This document shows, in pieces, positions 32,467 through 42,396 of a stretch of 64,000 nucleotides of DNA. Both the position numbers and the translations under genes were made by a program. Positions within the stretch are counted from its first letter, which is position 1. Every line of letters starts with the position of its first letter. Where the stretch lies: the NCBI RefSeq assembly GCF_030996345.1, contig NZ_CP118747.1, positions 248,001 through 312,000 on the forward strand, read 5' to 3'. This DNA comes from Acidithiobacillus sp. AMEEHan. GTDB taxonomy: Bacteria > Pseudomonadota > Gammaproteobacteria > Acidithiobacillales > Acidithiobacillaceae. The notes under the pieces were generated by a model, which was not told the origin of the DNA, searched no databases, and saw nothing but the letters and a program-made list of their open reading frames with translations.

Positions 32467-33792
32467 TCCGGCCATCAGGTCCTCGATCTCGTCGATTTCC
32501 TTGGGAACCGCGGAACTCAGTATCTCAGGGCCGTCCTCATCCAAGAAGAGATCATCCTCGATGCGGATGCCGATACCCTGATAGGCCTCGGGAACCCCTT
32601 CCTGCCCGGGAGCAAAGTACAGCCCTGGCTCGACCGTCAGTACCATCCCCGCGGCGAGGGGGCGCCAGCTCTGCTCCGCACCCTGGCGGTACGCACCAAC
32701 ATCATGCACATCCATACCCAACCAATGGCCAGTGCGGTGCATGTAAAACGGTCGGTATAGCTGTTTTTCGAGGATTTCCTCGCGACTCTCCGGCAAAATT
32801 TTCAGTTCGCGCAGGCCATCCACCAATACTTCGACCGCAGCATCATGGTAATCGCTGACCGGGCGGCCAATCCGCACCGCCGCAATCGCTGCCTTCTGAC
32901 TCGCCAGAACAAGGGCGTAGATGTCCCGTTGCGGACCAGAAAAACGCCCATTCACCGGCCAGGTTCGCGTAATATCGCCAGCGTAACCGGCAATTTCTGC
33001 ACCCGCATCGACGAGAACCAGATCGCCGTCGCGCAATTCATCGCGATTTTCCACATAATGCAGAATGCAACCATTGGCGCCACCACCAACGATGCTGGAG
33101 TAGGCCAAACGCTGCGCTCCCTGGCGTTGAAACACATATTCGATCTCTGCCTGCAACTGATACTCTGTCATCCCCGGCCGCGTCTGTCGCATGCCATGCC
33201 GGTGCCCCGCCGCACTCACCCCCGCCGCTGCCCGCATCAGCTCCCGCTCGACGGCATCCTTGTGCAGGCGCATCTCATCAAGGAAATGGGCCGCATCGAC
33301 CAGTTCCAGGGGGTAGCCGATCCCCTGCCGACTGCGCGAGCGCGCCTGATTCCGCCAACGCAACACGCGGGCGTCAAAGTCACTCTCCCGCCCCATGGGG
33401 TAGAGCAGCACATCACGATTCTCCAGTAGCTTGGGCAGGATTTCGTCCAATTCCTGAATGGGATGACACTGATCGACCTGACAAAGCTCTTTTGCGCCCT
33501 CGATGCCCGCGCGGCGACCATCCCAGGTTTCCCGCTCGGGGTCTCGGCTGCGGCAAAAGAGGATCTGCTCGCCATCCGCATGGCCCGGTATCAGCACCAG
33601 CAATGCCTCGGGCTCGGCAAAACCGGTCAGATAATAAAAATCCGAGTCGGGACGAAACGCATATGCCACGTCCCGATTACGCAACTGTTCCCGCGCGGTA
33701 GGTAGAACCAGAATCCCCCTCTCACCGATCTGTGCCAGCAAGCGCTGCCGGCGGGCGAGGGTGTCCGGGCGCGGAAGATGGAGATCAAACAT
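32455..33792 (-). CDS. pepP: Xaa-Pro aminopeptidase P
   Basis: A 445-residue M24B metallopeptidase that removes N-terminal residues preceding proline. The N-terminal domain contains ATAREQLRNRDVAYAFR-like residues (PTAREQLRNRDVAYAFRPDS) and DFYYLTGFAEPEALLVL. The catalytic pita-bread domain has the metal ligands LVLVDAGAEIAGYAGDITRT (two Asp), FYMHRTGHWLGMDVHDVGAY (His), VLTVEPGLYFAP (Glu) and GIGIRIEDDLFL (Glu). The start at 33792 fits the family; the frame extends 14 codons further upstream without homology. It diverges from the APH-like gene. Confidence 0.95.
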   Translation of the reverse strand: MFDLHLPRPDTLARRQRLLAQIGERGILVLPTAREQLRNRDVAYAFRPDSDFYYLTGFAEPEALLVLIPGHADGEQILFCRSRDPERETWDGRRAGIEGAKELCQVDQCHPIQELDEILPKLLENRDVLLYPMGRESDFDARVLRWRNQARSRSRQGIGYPLELVDAAHFLDEMRLHKDAVERELMRAAAGVSAAGHRHGMRQTRPGMTEYQLQAEIEYVFQRQGAQRLAYSSIVGGGANGCILHYVENRDELRDGDLVLVDAGAEIAGYAGDITRTWPVNGRFSGPQRDIYALVLASQKAAIAAVRIGRPVSDYHDAAVEVLVDGLRELKILPESREEILEKQLYRPFYMHRTGHWLGMDVHDVGAYRQGAEQSWRPLAAGMVLTVEPGLYFAPGQEGVPEAYQGIGIRIEDDLFLDEDGPEILSSAVPKEIDEIEDLMAGGLG

Positions 33793-33907
33793 AAGCACCT
33801 GCCTGGTTTTGCGGAAACCGAGAGTATGCCACAAAATGACCGGAGCGGGCTTCCCGATCCCGAGCGTGCTAAGATCGAAACCAGCATCCGCAACGGGGAG
33901 GCAGACG

Positions 33908-34900
33908 GTGCACTACCTGGGACACCTGCAGCGTAGCGATCCACTCTACGATTACCTGTATCACCAGATTTTCGTTGCCGAGCTAGGCATCGAGCCAACG
34001 AAGGGCTTTCGCGTATTCGCTATCAACGCCTCCAATGCGGTGTATCTGTACGAAGACCGGCGCTATCGGCGGCGTGTGCTCGGGAAATTTTTTCAGCGTC
34101 ATCAAAGTCATGACAATGCCGCTGCAGCGCAGCATGAATTTCAGGTCTTGTCCCTGCTGCACGGCAACGGTCTCGGCCAGGGCCAGCATCGTGTGGTCCA
34201 GCCGCTTGGCGTCAACCCCGCTTTTGCCGATGTCCTCTTTGAGTGTTACGTGCTGGGTGAACCACTGCACCGTATCTGGGCGCGCACGCGTCCCGACCAC
34301 GACGATCAGGAAATGTACCATAGCCTCTCCGACCTCGCGTATTTCCTCGCCCGGCTGCACAACCAAAACGTGCGCGGCGATGCCGTGCGTTTTCGCGAGG
34401 TGTTTCCCTATTTCGACAAGATCGTCGCCCGCCTCTGGCGCCGCAGTCGCGCCCGACAGTCCGACATCGATCGGCTCTACGCCCTGCGTCAACTCTGGGC
34501 GGACGATCCGGCCATGTACGCAGACCACTGCGTGCGCCTGCATGGCGATGCTACCCCGGCGAACTTCCTGGTGACCGGCCATCACCAGCTCACCGCCATC
34601 GATTTCGAGCGCTCGCACTTCGGCGATCGCACTTATGATCTAGGCATGATTGCAGGCGAACTCAAACACTGGGCGCTACGCCAGCATAACGATGGCGGCG
34701 TGGCGGAAAATTACATCGGCCATTTTCTCTGGGAATACAGTCGCCACTTTCCGGATCAGCCGGTGGCCTTCCGCGCCATTACCCAACGCCTACCGTTTTA
34801 CATGGGTCTTACCTTGTTGCGCATTGCGCGTAACAGCTATCTCAGTGATCACGACGCCCACACCCTTGTCCACGAGGCCATTGCTTGCCTGGGGAGATAA
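33908..34900 (+). CDS. Aminoglycoside-phosphotransferase-family kinase
   Basis: A 330-residue protein kinase-like protein. The catalytic loop is CVRLHGDATPANFLV (Brenner motif HxDxxxxN) and the metal Asp lies in LTAIDFERSHFGDRTYDLGM. The N-lobe segment AAAAQHEFQVLSLLHGNGLG resembles the alpha-C region. Family members phosphorylate small molecules such as choline, homoserine, sugars or aminoglycosides; resistance is not implied. The GTG at 33908 is preferred because GGGGAGG lies just upstream and homology begins nearby. It is followed 3 bp later by a HAD phosphatase gene, suggesting a kinase/phosphatase pair. Confidence 0.82.
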   Translation: MHYLGHLQRSDPLYDYLYHQIFVAELGIEPTKGFRVFAINASNAVYLYEDRRYRRRVLGKFFQRHQSHDNAAAAQHEFQVLSLLHGNGLGQGQHRVVQPLGVNPAFADVLFECYVLGEPLHRIWARTRPDHDDQEMYHSLSDLAYFLARLHNQNVRGDAVRFREVFPYFDKIVARLWRRSRARQSDIDRLYALRQLWADDPAMYADHCVRLHGDATPANFLVTGHHQLTAIDFERSHFGDRTYDLGMIAGELKHWALRQHNDGGVAENYIGHFLWEYSRHFPDQPVAFRAITQRLPFYMGLTLLRIARNSYLSDHDAHTLVHEAIACLGR

Positions 34901-34903
34901 CTC

Positions 34904-35683
34904 ATGAGTATTCGCGCCGTTCTCTTCGATCTGTATGGTACCCTCATTCATATCGAAACCGATGAAACCCAGGGAGAAATCTACTGGGCGCTGTCCCGCT
35001 ATCTGAGCTACCACCGGATACGTACCAGCCCCGACAGTCTGCGTGAGCGCTACTTCGATCTCGCCAAACAACAGAAGCGCAACTCCGCCGAGACCTATCC
35101 CGAGATGGATGCACGCGCCGTGTGGCGGGAGATTTTGCGTTCGGGCTCCAAACGCTTCCGCCCGGAGTCCGTGGCCAGCGAAGGAGCGCATCGTGTGCAG
35201 CAAGTCGAAAAGCGTCGGGAGCGGCTGGCCAAAGAGCTGGTGCGTCTGCATCGAGCACTGTCACGGCGCATGATCGAGCGGTATCCCGGAGCAAAGGAGC
35301 TGTTACAAAGCATTGTTGGTGAATTTCAACTGGGCATCGTTTCCGATGCTCAGGTGGAATTTGCCAAGCCGGAAATGCGCATCACCAAAATCCGCAAATA
35401 CTTCCCGGTACAAACCATTTCCTCTGCCTACGGCTACCGCAAACCCGATCCACGCCTGTTCACGGAAACCTGCCATGCGCTGCGGGTAGGTCCCCGTGAG
35501 GCCATCTATGTGGGCAACGATATGTATCGGGACGTCTTCGGTGCGCGCGAGGCGGGCCTGAAAACCATCATGGTCTGGTCCGATCAGGGACGCAAGGACT
35601 ACCGCGACGTCCGCGCCGACTACGATGCGCGGGACCTCTATCAGGTTTTGGAAGGCATACGTTTCCTGGCAGAACGGCACTGA
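34904..35683 (+). CDS. HAD-superfamily hydrolase
   Basis: A 259-residue haloacid-dehalogenase-like hydrolase. Motif I is AVLFDLYGTLIHIE (nucleophile D9; the +2 position is Tyr where phosphatases usually have Asp), motif II GIVSDAQVEFAKP, motif III YRKPDPRLF and motif IV AIYVGNDMYRDVFGAREAGL. The cap domain is a charged helical segment (about 20-135). The DLYGT form is found in L-2-haloacid dehalogenase-like and some phosphatase groups. It is likely co-transcribed with the APH-like kinase. Confidence 0.85.
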   Translation: MSIRAVLFDLYGTLIHIETDETQGEIYWALSRYLSYHRIRTSPDSLRERYFDLAKQQKRNSAETYPEMDARAVWREILRSGSKRFRPESVASEGAHRVQQVEKRRERLAKELVRLHRALSRRMIERYPGAKELLQSIVGEFQLGIVSDAQVEFAKPEMRITKIRKYFPVQTISSAYGYRKPDPRLFTETCHALRVGPREAIYVGNDMYRDVFGAREAGLKTIMVWSDQGRKDYRDVRADYDARDLYQVLEGIRFLAERH

Positions 35684-35732
35684 TCCGTCGCGCCATTGCC
35701 GAGGCAGGGAAAGGCAGGTAATTTAGCATCCC

Positions 35733-37751
35733 ATGAAACGAAAGATCCTGCTCACCAGCGCCCTGCCCTACGCCAACGGTCCTCTGCATCTGGGTCATCT
35801 GGTGGAGTACACGCAAACCGACATCTGGGCGCGCTACCAGCGCCTGCGCGGCCACGAGTGCCTCTACTTTTGCGCCGACGACGCCCATGGCACGCCAATC
35901 ATGCTGCGGGCCCAAAGTGAAGGCATTACTCCGGAAGCGCTGATTGAGCGTATGCATGCTGAGCATCTGCGCGACTTTACCGATTTTGGCATCGGCTTCG
36001 ATCTCTATCACAGCACCCACTCCCCGGAAAACTTTGCGATTTCCCAGGATCTCTATCGGGCCCTGCGCGCCAACGAGCATATCATCGTGCGGGAGATCGA
36101 GCAGGCTTATGATCCGGTTGCAGAGATGTTTCTGCCCGATCGTTTCATTCGCGGCACCTGCCCGCGCTGCAAGGCGCCAGACCAGTATGGCGACAATTGC
36201 GAAGTCTGCGGCGCCACCTACAGTCCCACGGATCTTCTGGACGCGCGCTCGGCGGTCTCCGGCGCCACCCCGGTGCGACGTAGTTCCGAGCATTACTTCT
36301 TCGAGCTGGGGGACTTCACGGAGTTTCTCCAGCAGTGGATCCACAGCGGCACGCTGCAGGAGGAAATGGCCAACAAACTCGACGAATGGTTCGTCGACGG
36401 CCTGAGCGACTGGGACATCAGCCGGGATGCCCCCTATTTCGGCATTCCCATCCCGGACGCACCGGGCAAGTTCTTTTACGTTTGGCTCGACGCTCTGCCC
36501 GGCTACATGGCCGCCACCCAGCACTGGTGTAACGTGCATGGCCGTAGCTTCGACGAATTCTGGGGTGGGGAATCCAGCGCCGAGCTCTATCATTTCATCG
36601 GCAAGGACATCATTTACTTTCACGCGCTGTTCTGGCCCGCCATGCTGCAGGGTTCCGGGCACCGCCTGCCGACCGGCGTCTTCGCCCACGGGCACCTGAC
36701 CGTCAACGGCGCCAAGATGAGCAAGTCGCGCGGCACCTCCATCACCGCGCGCCAGTACCTCGACCGGCTCGATCCCGAGTTCCTGCGCTACTACTTCGCC
36801 TGCAAACTCAACAGCCATGTCGAAGACATCGATCTGAATCTCGAAGATTTCCTGCTCAAGGGGAATGGCGATCTGGTGGGCAAGGTGGTCAACCTCGCCT
36901 CGCGCGCCGCGGGCTTCATCCACAAGCACTTTGCCGGTCGTCTCGCGGACAGTCTCGGGGAAGATCAAACCGTTTACGCGCAACTGGCCGCCAGACAGCA
37001 CGACATCGCCGCCAGTTACGAGGCGCGCGAATACGCCCGCGCCATGCGTGAGATCATGGCGGTGGCCGATCAACTCAATGCCTACGTCGATCAGCACGCT
37101 CCCTGGCTGCTCGTCAGGGACGGCGCCCAGCGCGACGTCTTGCAGCGCGTCTGCACTGTCATCCTCAACGGTTTCCGGCTATTGATCATCCTGCTCAGTC
37201 CGGTACTGCCGCGGCTGGCGCAGCGCTCCTGCGCCTTCCTCCGTTGCGAGCTGTCCTGGGACAGCGTCCAGCAGCCGCTATTGGGGCATGTCATCGAACC
37301 CTATTCCCATTTGTTGCAACGCATGGAAAAAGCCCACGTGGACTCTTTGATTCAAGAACCCAGCCAGCCGATCGCGCCAACGGCTACCGCCAACAGCAAA
37401 GCAGACCAGGCGCCTAAGAGCGAGACTATCGGCATCGAGGATTTCGGCAAAGTCGATCTGCGGATTGCACGCATAGTCGCAGCGGAGGCCGTCGAGGGAG
37501 CAGACAAGCTCCTGCATCTCACCCTGGATATCGGCGAAGGGCAGACCCGGTCGGTCTTTGCCGGCATCAAAAGCGCCTATGATCCCGCCGCACTGGTTGG
37601 TCGCCTGACCGTCATGGTCGCCAATCTAGCCCCGCGCAAGATGCGCTTTGGCCTGTCGCAGGGGATGGTGCTGGCGGCCAGCGGCGACGCCGGTGGCCCC
37701 TTTCTCCTCTCGCCCGACAGCGGCGCCCAACCTGGCATGCGGGTCAAGTAA
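35733..37751 (+). CDS. metG: Methionyl-tRNA synthetase
   Basis: A 672-residue class Ia synthetase. HIGH-type HLGH is at residues 19-22 ([20 protein letters not shown]). The zinc knuckle is [18 protein letters not shown], with four cysteines. KMSKS is at 328-332 ([14 protein letters not shown]). A C-terminal Trbp111-like tRNA-binding domain (about 565-672) shows [20 protein letters not shown], then [14 protein letters not shown] and [14 protein letters not shown]. It is the long, dimeric E. coli-like form. No terminator hairpin is visible after it. Confidence 0.97.
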   Translation: MKRKILLTSALPYANGPLHLGHLVEYTQTDIWARYQRLRGHECLYFCADDAHGTPIMLRAQSEGITPEALIERMHAEHLRDFTDFGIGFDLYHSTHSPENFAISQDLYRALRANEHIIVREIEQAYDPVAEMFLPDRFIRGTCPRCKAPDQYGDNCEVCGATYSPTDLLDARSAVSGATPVRRSSEHYFFELGDFTEFLQQWIHSGTLQEEMANKLDEWFVDGLSDWDISRDAPYFGIPIPDAPGKFFYVWLDALPGYMAATQHWCNVHGRSFDEFWGGESSAELYHFIGKDIIYFHALFWPAMLQGSGHRLPTGVFAHGHLTVNGAKMSKSRGTSITARQYLDRLDPEFLRYYFACKLNSHVEDIDLNLEDFLLKGNGDLVGKVVNLASRAAGFIHKHFAGRLADSLGEDQTVYAQLAARQHDIAASYEAREYARAMREIMAVADQLNAYVDQHAPWLLVRDGAQRDVLQRVCTVILNGFRLLIILLSPVLPRLAQRSCAFLRCELSWDSVQQPLLGHVIEPYSHLLQRMEKAHVDSLIQEPSQPIAPTATANSKADQAPKSETIGIEDFGKVDLRIARIVAAEAVEGADKLLHLTLDIGEGQTRSVFAGIKSAYDPAALVGRLTVMVANLAPRKMRFGLSQGMVLAASGDAGGPFLLSPDSGAQPGMRVK

Positions 37752-38311
37752 TATTGTACGTTCTTCGGGGCAGGCGTTTGTCGTTGAAGCGTTCCACGTG
37801 TCCGCAGGCAATAAAGTTTGATCATGATTGCAATCTAACACATTGTTTTTATGAGATCGACGCAGCTAGATCAAAAAATGGTTTGCTCATAGGGATCGCG
37901 CAATCGATCGCTGACGAGCGTTTCATTGTAATAAAATCTGCTCAGGAGTAGCCGTGAGCGGGACTCCAAAACTCTGGCCTGCGCAAACTGTGATTTGGTC
38001 CTGCTCCATCCGGGTCTTGCAGCAGGACGGAACTGGATTGGCATGATTGCCAATGTACCTACCTACCAGCTCACAACGCTTGAAAGGGGCATGAATGTTT
38101 ATAGCGTGGCACCAGGGAGCGAAATTCCTCGGAATGGATCAGGCCCACCTCCCCAAGGGCCGTTCCAGACCAAAAGAGGTCGACCGTCTTTTGTAACTAT
38201 TATCGATCTAAGGCTTTTCAGACGGACACCCTGTTTTTTCATTTTCTGTCCGTGATATCACGCTCCATTCGGCCTTTTTATCAGTGTTGCAATTACGAAT
38301 CCAATGGAATA
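37752..38311. other. Gene-poor 560-bp region between metG and the RND operon end
   Basis: No convincing gene. Frames at 37754-37951 and 37995-38255 have no recognisable homology and no coding-like composition. A short GTG frame at 37954 behind CAGGAG gives only 30 codons. Two inverted repeats lie at the right end: the 12-bp palindrome CGTGATATCACG (38251-38262), and 7-bp arms ACGGACA (38222-38228) and TGTCCGT (38247-38253), perhaps part of the transcription end of the leftward RND operon. The region is AT-richer than its flanks and may be remnant DNA. Confidence 0.4.
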
Positions 38312-41300
38312 TTACTGATTTTGGATGAGGAATTGCGGTTTGCGTATCCGGTGCGGACGCGCAACAGCGGCATACAGAACGGGTGCTGCCCACAAGGTCA
38401 TGACCGTTGCCACGAGCAAACCACCCATTACCGAGATTGCGAGAGGTTGCAGCAGATCGGTACCGTGGCCGATACCAATGGCGAGGGGTAGAAAGCCAAG
38501 AACATCGGCCAGCATGGTCATGAGGATTGGGCGCAGCCGCTGGCGAGCAGCGAAGGCGACCGCAGCAAGGGGAGGATGATCGCCGCCCAGTTGTCGCGCT
38601 CGGGAAAAAATGAGGATCACATTGTTCACGGCAATGGCAAAAACCAGCAGCAATCCCAAAAACGCCGTGCTATCGAGATCGTTTCCGGTCATCCACAGCG
38701 TAAGCAGGGCACCCGGAGCAGCCAGGGCGATGGCAAAAATCGCCACGGTGGCAGCGCGTTGGCTGCCGAGCTGAAAACCCATCAATACCAAAAGAATGCC
38801 GAGCGCGGCAAACAGGATCAGGGTCATTTGCCGAAAGCTTTTTTGCTGCTCCTGGTAGTAGCCGGCAATGCTGCTCGAGATAGTGTCGGGTAACTGCATT
38901 TTTTCGATAATGGCGCTGGCCTGCGCGGCTGCCGCAGAGAGCCCCTCGCCGGCACGAGGACTGAGTTTGATGGCGGCGTACGGTACGAGATTTTGATGCG
39001 TGACATAGGGTACTACCCCCTCCAAGCCTAGCCGGGCAGTTTGCGAAAGTGGCGCCAGGGTGCCACTCGGCAGATGGACCAGGGTATTGGCAAGACTATC
39101 GGGAGCCTGATCACGATCGCTTTTTACCGACACCTGGATGGGCAAAATTTGCTCACCGTGCAGCAAGAACCCTGCCGGGCGGCTCCAGAAATGCACTTTC
39201 AGGGCATCGGCGATGGTGCTTGGCGTAAGACCTTCCATACTGGCCATACTGCGTGGAAAAATTCGCCATTCCGGGCCCGAGGATGGGGCTTTCAAGACCA
39301 CCGACTGGAAATGCCCACTAGCCCGCAGGGCTCGGTACAAATGCAGCCCTTCTTGCTGCAATTGTCTCGAACTCGAGCCGAATAGCTCGATTTCCAGCGG
39401 TGCGTGAGAGCCAGACAGATTCCCCAGGCGGTTCATCATGATCTGCATGGTCTCGAGGGTAGTGAGATCCGGGACGGCGGCGCGAAAGGCTTGGCGTAAT
39501 CGAGCCATGACCACTTCGGTGCTCTGCGCATGATCGGGCTTGAGCACTATGGTCAAAGCGCCTTTGTTGGGAGTTGCGTAGGCATTGCCAAGACCACGTC
39601 CGACCACCAGAGAAACCCGCTCCACGTTGGGGTTCTGCAACGCAATGTGCATCAGATCACGGCCGACCTTTGTCGTCTCCGCCACGCTGCTACCCACCGG
39701 AGTGCGGAAGGGAACCGCGAAAATCCCCTCATCCCAGTGCGGCAGAAATGCCGTCGGCACCTGACTGGCGCCAACGGCGCCGGCGGCAAGCAGGATGACG
39801 ACCAGGGGAAGCACTAGGATCGGACGCCGCATGCCCCGCAGCAGGAGGCGGCTGTAATTCCGCCGCAGCCAGCGCTCTCCCCAGAGCCGGTGGGTATGCC
39901 GGGCGCGATTGGCAATCCACAGTGCAAAGATGGGCGTTACCGTCATAGCAATCAATTGTGAAGTGACCAGGGCAATCACGATGGCCAACGCCATGGAACG
40001 AAACAAAAGACCGACGGTGCCCGACAAAAAGACCAGAGGCAGAAAGAGGATGCAGGCAGTGAGGGTAGCCAGGGTCATCAGCGGCAGGATCTCTGTGATG
40101 CGCTGCAGCGCCATCGCGCGGCGTTGCTTGGCGTCGCCATGAACCCCATGGGTACCCCGTTCCACAATCACGATGGCATGATCAACCAGTGCTCCGATGG
40201 CCGCCGTAATGCCCCCCAAGGTCATGATATTGATGCTGAAACCAAGTCCCTGGAGGACCAGCAAGGTGCTCGCAACGGCCAGGGGAACCACGGCCAGAGT
40301 CGCCAAGGCTCCGTCCCAGCGTCCAAGGAACAGAAACACGATGCAAAAGGCAATGAGGGTTCCCAGGCCCAGGGCGGCCCAGACATCCCGCAGACTGGAA
40401 TGGATCAGCTGACTGAGATCATAGATGGGGACCAGATGCATCCCTGGGGGTAGGTGTTGCGCCAGTTCTGTCAACCGCCCCTGGACCGCCGCCGCCACCG
40501 CCGACTGGTTGGCGCCCTGTTGAGCGCTGATATCCAGGATCAGGGCATGGCGGTACCCTGCCACTGCCGCATCGCGAATTCTTGGCGGCGGACCGACATG
40601 AATCGTTCCGAGATCTGCCAAGGGTACAACGGCGCGCAGTCCGTTGGACTGGATAGGACCAATCGGGATCGGTGTCTTGCCCAAATCCGCGACACTCTCG
40701 GGTCGGGGAGTGGTTGCCAGAATATACTGTTGATGGAAGGAGTGCAGTATCCCCGAAAAGTAGGGACCTTGCTGCGTCCGCAAGGCGTCGATGACCGCGT
40801 TGCTCGAGACGTGATAGGCAGCCAGACGTCGTTGCTTCAGGTCCACATGCACTTGGGGCCAGCCACGTCCGGTCGCATCGATATGGTAGACCCCCGGTAG
40901 AGAGAGGATGGCCGGGCGAATGCCGTAGGCAAAGGTCGGCATCATTGCGGAGCTGCTCTGGCTGTTGGACACCAAGGCATATTCCAGCAAGGGATAGATG
41001 TTTGGGGTCATGAGCCGCACGCTCATGCTTGCGCCCGGCGGCAGGGCGATCTGGGATAGTCGCGCCTGCAGCAGTAAATAAGCCTGTTCGGGCGCGACAT
41101 TAGGGCTGAAATAGACGTGGAGCTTGCTCAGTCCAATGCCCGTTTGGGAGCGCACCGTAGTCACCCCCGGCTCGCCTTTGGCCGCGTCCTCCAACGGCCG
41201 AGTGACCTCCAACAACATGAACTTGACCGGCAGATTTTGGGTGTGCACCAAAATTGCCACTTTCGGGAAATCTACCGCAGGAAAAATGCCTTCCGGCATC

Positions 41301-41398
41301 CGCGTGAATGCGTAGTACCCCGAGCCCAGCAGCAACACAACCAAGAGCAGCAGGGTAAAGCGGCTGCGCCACAAAAAATCCAGATACTGGCGGATCAT
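38312..41398 (-). CDS. RND-family efflux pump inner-membrane transporter
   Basis: A 1,028-residue RND transporter with 12 TM helices in two homologous halves. It starts MIRQYLDFLWRSRFTLLLLV and has the porter segment RPLEDAAKGEPGVTTVRSQ. TM4 region GITAAIGALVDHAIVIVERG carries the acidic proton-relay residues in the form seen in heavy-metal (CzcA/CusA) pumps. The second half has FAIAVNNVILIFSRARQLGG and LGFLPLAIGIGHGTDLLQPL. It differs from AcrB in this TM4 motif. The substrate cannot be fixed: metal ions, hydrophobic compounds or lipids. It is the last gene of a five-gene operon and its start overlaps the adaptor stop by 4 bp. Confidence 0.92.
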   Translation of the reverse strand: MIRQYLDFLWRSRFTLLLLVVLLLGSGYYAFTRMPEGIFPAVDFPKVAILVHTQNLPVKFMLLEVTRPLEDAAKGEPGVTTVRSQTGIGLSKLHVYFSPNVAPEQAYLLLQARLSQIALPPGASMSVRLMTPNIYPLLEYALVSNSQSSSAMMPTFAYGIRPAILSLPGVYHIDATGRGWPQVHVDLKQRRLAAYHVSSNAVIDALRTQQGPYFSGILHSFHQQYILATTPRPESVADLGKTPIPIGPIQSNGLRAVVPLADLGTIHVGPPPRIRDAAVAGYRHALILDISAQQGANQSAVAAAVQGRLTELAQHLPPGMHLVPIYDLSQLIHSSLRDVWAALGLGTLIAFCIVFLFLGRWDGALATLAVVPLAVASTLLVLQGLGFSINIMTLGGITAAIGALVDHAIVIVERGTHGVHGDAKQRRAMALQRITEILPLMTLATLTACILFLPLVFLSGTVGLLFRSMALAIVIALVTSQLIAMTVTPIFALWIANRARHTHRLWGERWLRRNYSRLLLRGMRRPILVLPLVVILLAAGAVGASQVPTAFLPHWDEGIFAVPFRTPVGSSVAETTKVGRDLMHIALQNPNVERVSLVVGRGLGNAYATPNKGALTIVLKPDHAQSTEVVMARLRQAFRAAVPDLTTLETMQIMMNRLGNLSGSHAPLEIELFGSSSRQLQQEGLHLYRALRASGHFQSVVLKAPSSGPEWRIFPRSMASMEGLTPSTIADALKVHFWSRPAGFLLHGEQILPIQVSVKSDRDQAPDSLANTLVHLPSGTLAPLSQTARLGLEGVVPYVTHQNLVPYAAIKLSPRAGEGLSAAAAQASAIIEKMQLPDTISSSIAGYYQEQQKSFRQMTLILFAALGILLVLMGFQLGSQRAATVAIFAIALAAPGALLTLWMTGNDLDSTAFLGLLLVFAIAVNNVILIFSRARQLGGDHPPLAAVAFAARQRLRPILMTMLADVLGFLPLAIGIGHGTDLLQPLAISVMGGLLVATVMTLWAAPVLYAAVARPHRIRKPQFLIQNQ

Positions 41399-42396
41399 GG
41401 CTGTACGACGACCTGGGTATCGTCACGCAGGCGGGTGTTGTTGCGCAAAATGACTTTTTCGCCGATGTGGATGGGTCCGGCAATACGCGCCAAGCCCTTC
41501 TGACTACCGAGCACCGTCACCGCGACGGCCTGTGCCGTGTGTCCGTGCAAAACAAAAATCTTTTCCTGGGCACCGCGGCTGATGACGGCGTCCTCAGGCA
41601 CCGCCAGGGAGTGCACAGCCTTTTCCGAAAAATGCAGCGTTACCCATTCGCCAGGGAGCAAAGGACAATCCGCCGGAAGGTTTACCATCACCTGCAGCAA
41701 GCCAGAACGGTTTGCCCGTTCGGCAATGTTGCGCAGCGTACCACTTCCTTTCCAGCCGTCCCCTTGGATGGCTACCGCAGCCGCGTTGTCCAAGTAACGG
41801 GCTTGCTCCGGGGGAAGAAGGGCCTCAGCCCAAGGCTGACCGCGCCCGCTGAGGGTAGCGATGGGAGTACCGGCGCTGACCACTCCCCCCGGGGCGATCA
41901 GGTATTGGATCGTACCCGAAAAAGGCGCGACCAGCCGTCCCGCGGACTGCTGCGCCTCCAGGGCGCGTAGATTGTCTTCCGCCTGCGAACTGCGCAAGCG
42001 ACTGGACTCCTCCATCGCTCGGGAGATGATACCATCGCGCAGCAGCTGCTGATTGCGGAGCAGATTTGCTCGGGCATAAGCGACCTCTTGCCGACCAGCC
42101 AAGAGCTGTGCCGTCAAACCGGCGGGGCGGACGCGAGCGATGATGCTGCCCTTGCGGATGTGTCCCGCAGGCGGGAAGGGACCCACGACCCGACCCGTTA
42201 CTGGTGCCGTCAACGAGAGTTCCCCAACGCTTCGGATCTCGCCGGGATAGGACAAACGCGTTTGCCAGGACACAGCCCGCACGCTGGTCAGGGTGACCGG
42301 GACACCCATCGCCCAGGCGGGAACTGCGCCAAACCAGAGTAGTGAGACAAGGAGTAGGCGGAAGGAGTTGTTCGCGGGGAGGATACGCCGTTTCAT
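41395..42396 (-). CDS. RND efflux periplasmic adaptor (membrane fusion protein)
   Basis: A 333-residue adaptor, short for the family. A signal peptide (LLLVSLLWFGAVPAWAMG) is followed by a beta-barrel and split lipoyl halves (APVTGRVVGPFPPAGHIRKG and APFSGTIQYLIAPGGVVSAG) around a short alpha-hairpin (ANLLRNQQLLRDGIISRAM). The C-terminal membrane-proximal domain ends VILRNNTRLRDDTQVVVQP. The ATG at 42396 overlaps the tolC-like gene's stop by 4 bp. The frame is open upstream but has no homology there. Confidence 0.9.
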   Translation of the reverse strand: MKRRILPANNSFRLLLVSLLWFGAVPAWAMGVPVTLTSVRAVSWQTRLSYPGEIRSVGELSLTAPVTGRVVGPFPPAGHIRKGSIIARVRPAGLTAQLLAGRQEVAYARANLLRNQQLLRDGIISRAMEESSRLRSSQAEDNLRALEAQQSAGRLVAPFSGTIQYLIAPGGVVSAGTPIATLSGRGQPWAEALLPPEQARYLDNAAAVAIQGDGWKGSGTLRNIAERANRSGLLQVMVNLPADCPLLPGEWVTLHFSEKAVHSLAVPEDAVISRGAQEKIFVLHGHTAQAVAVTVLGSQKGLARIAGPIHIGEKVILRNNTRLRDDTQVVVQP

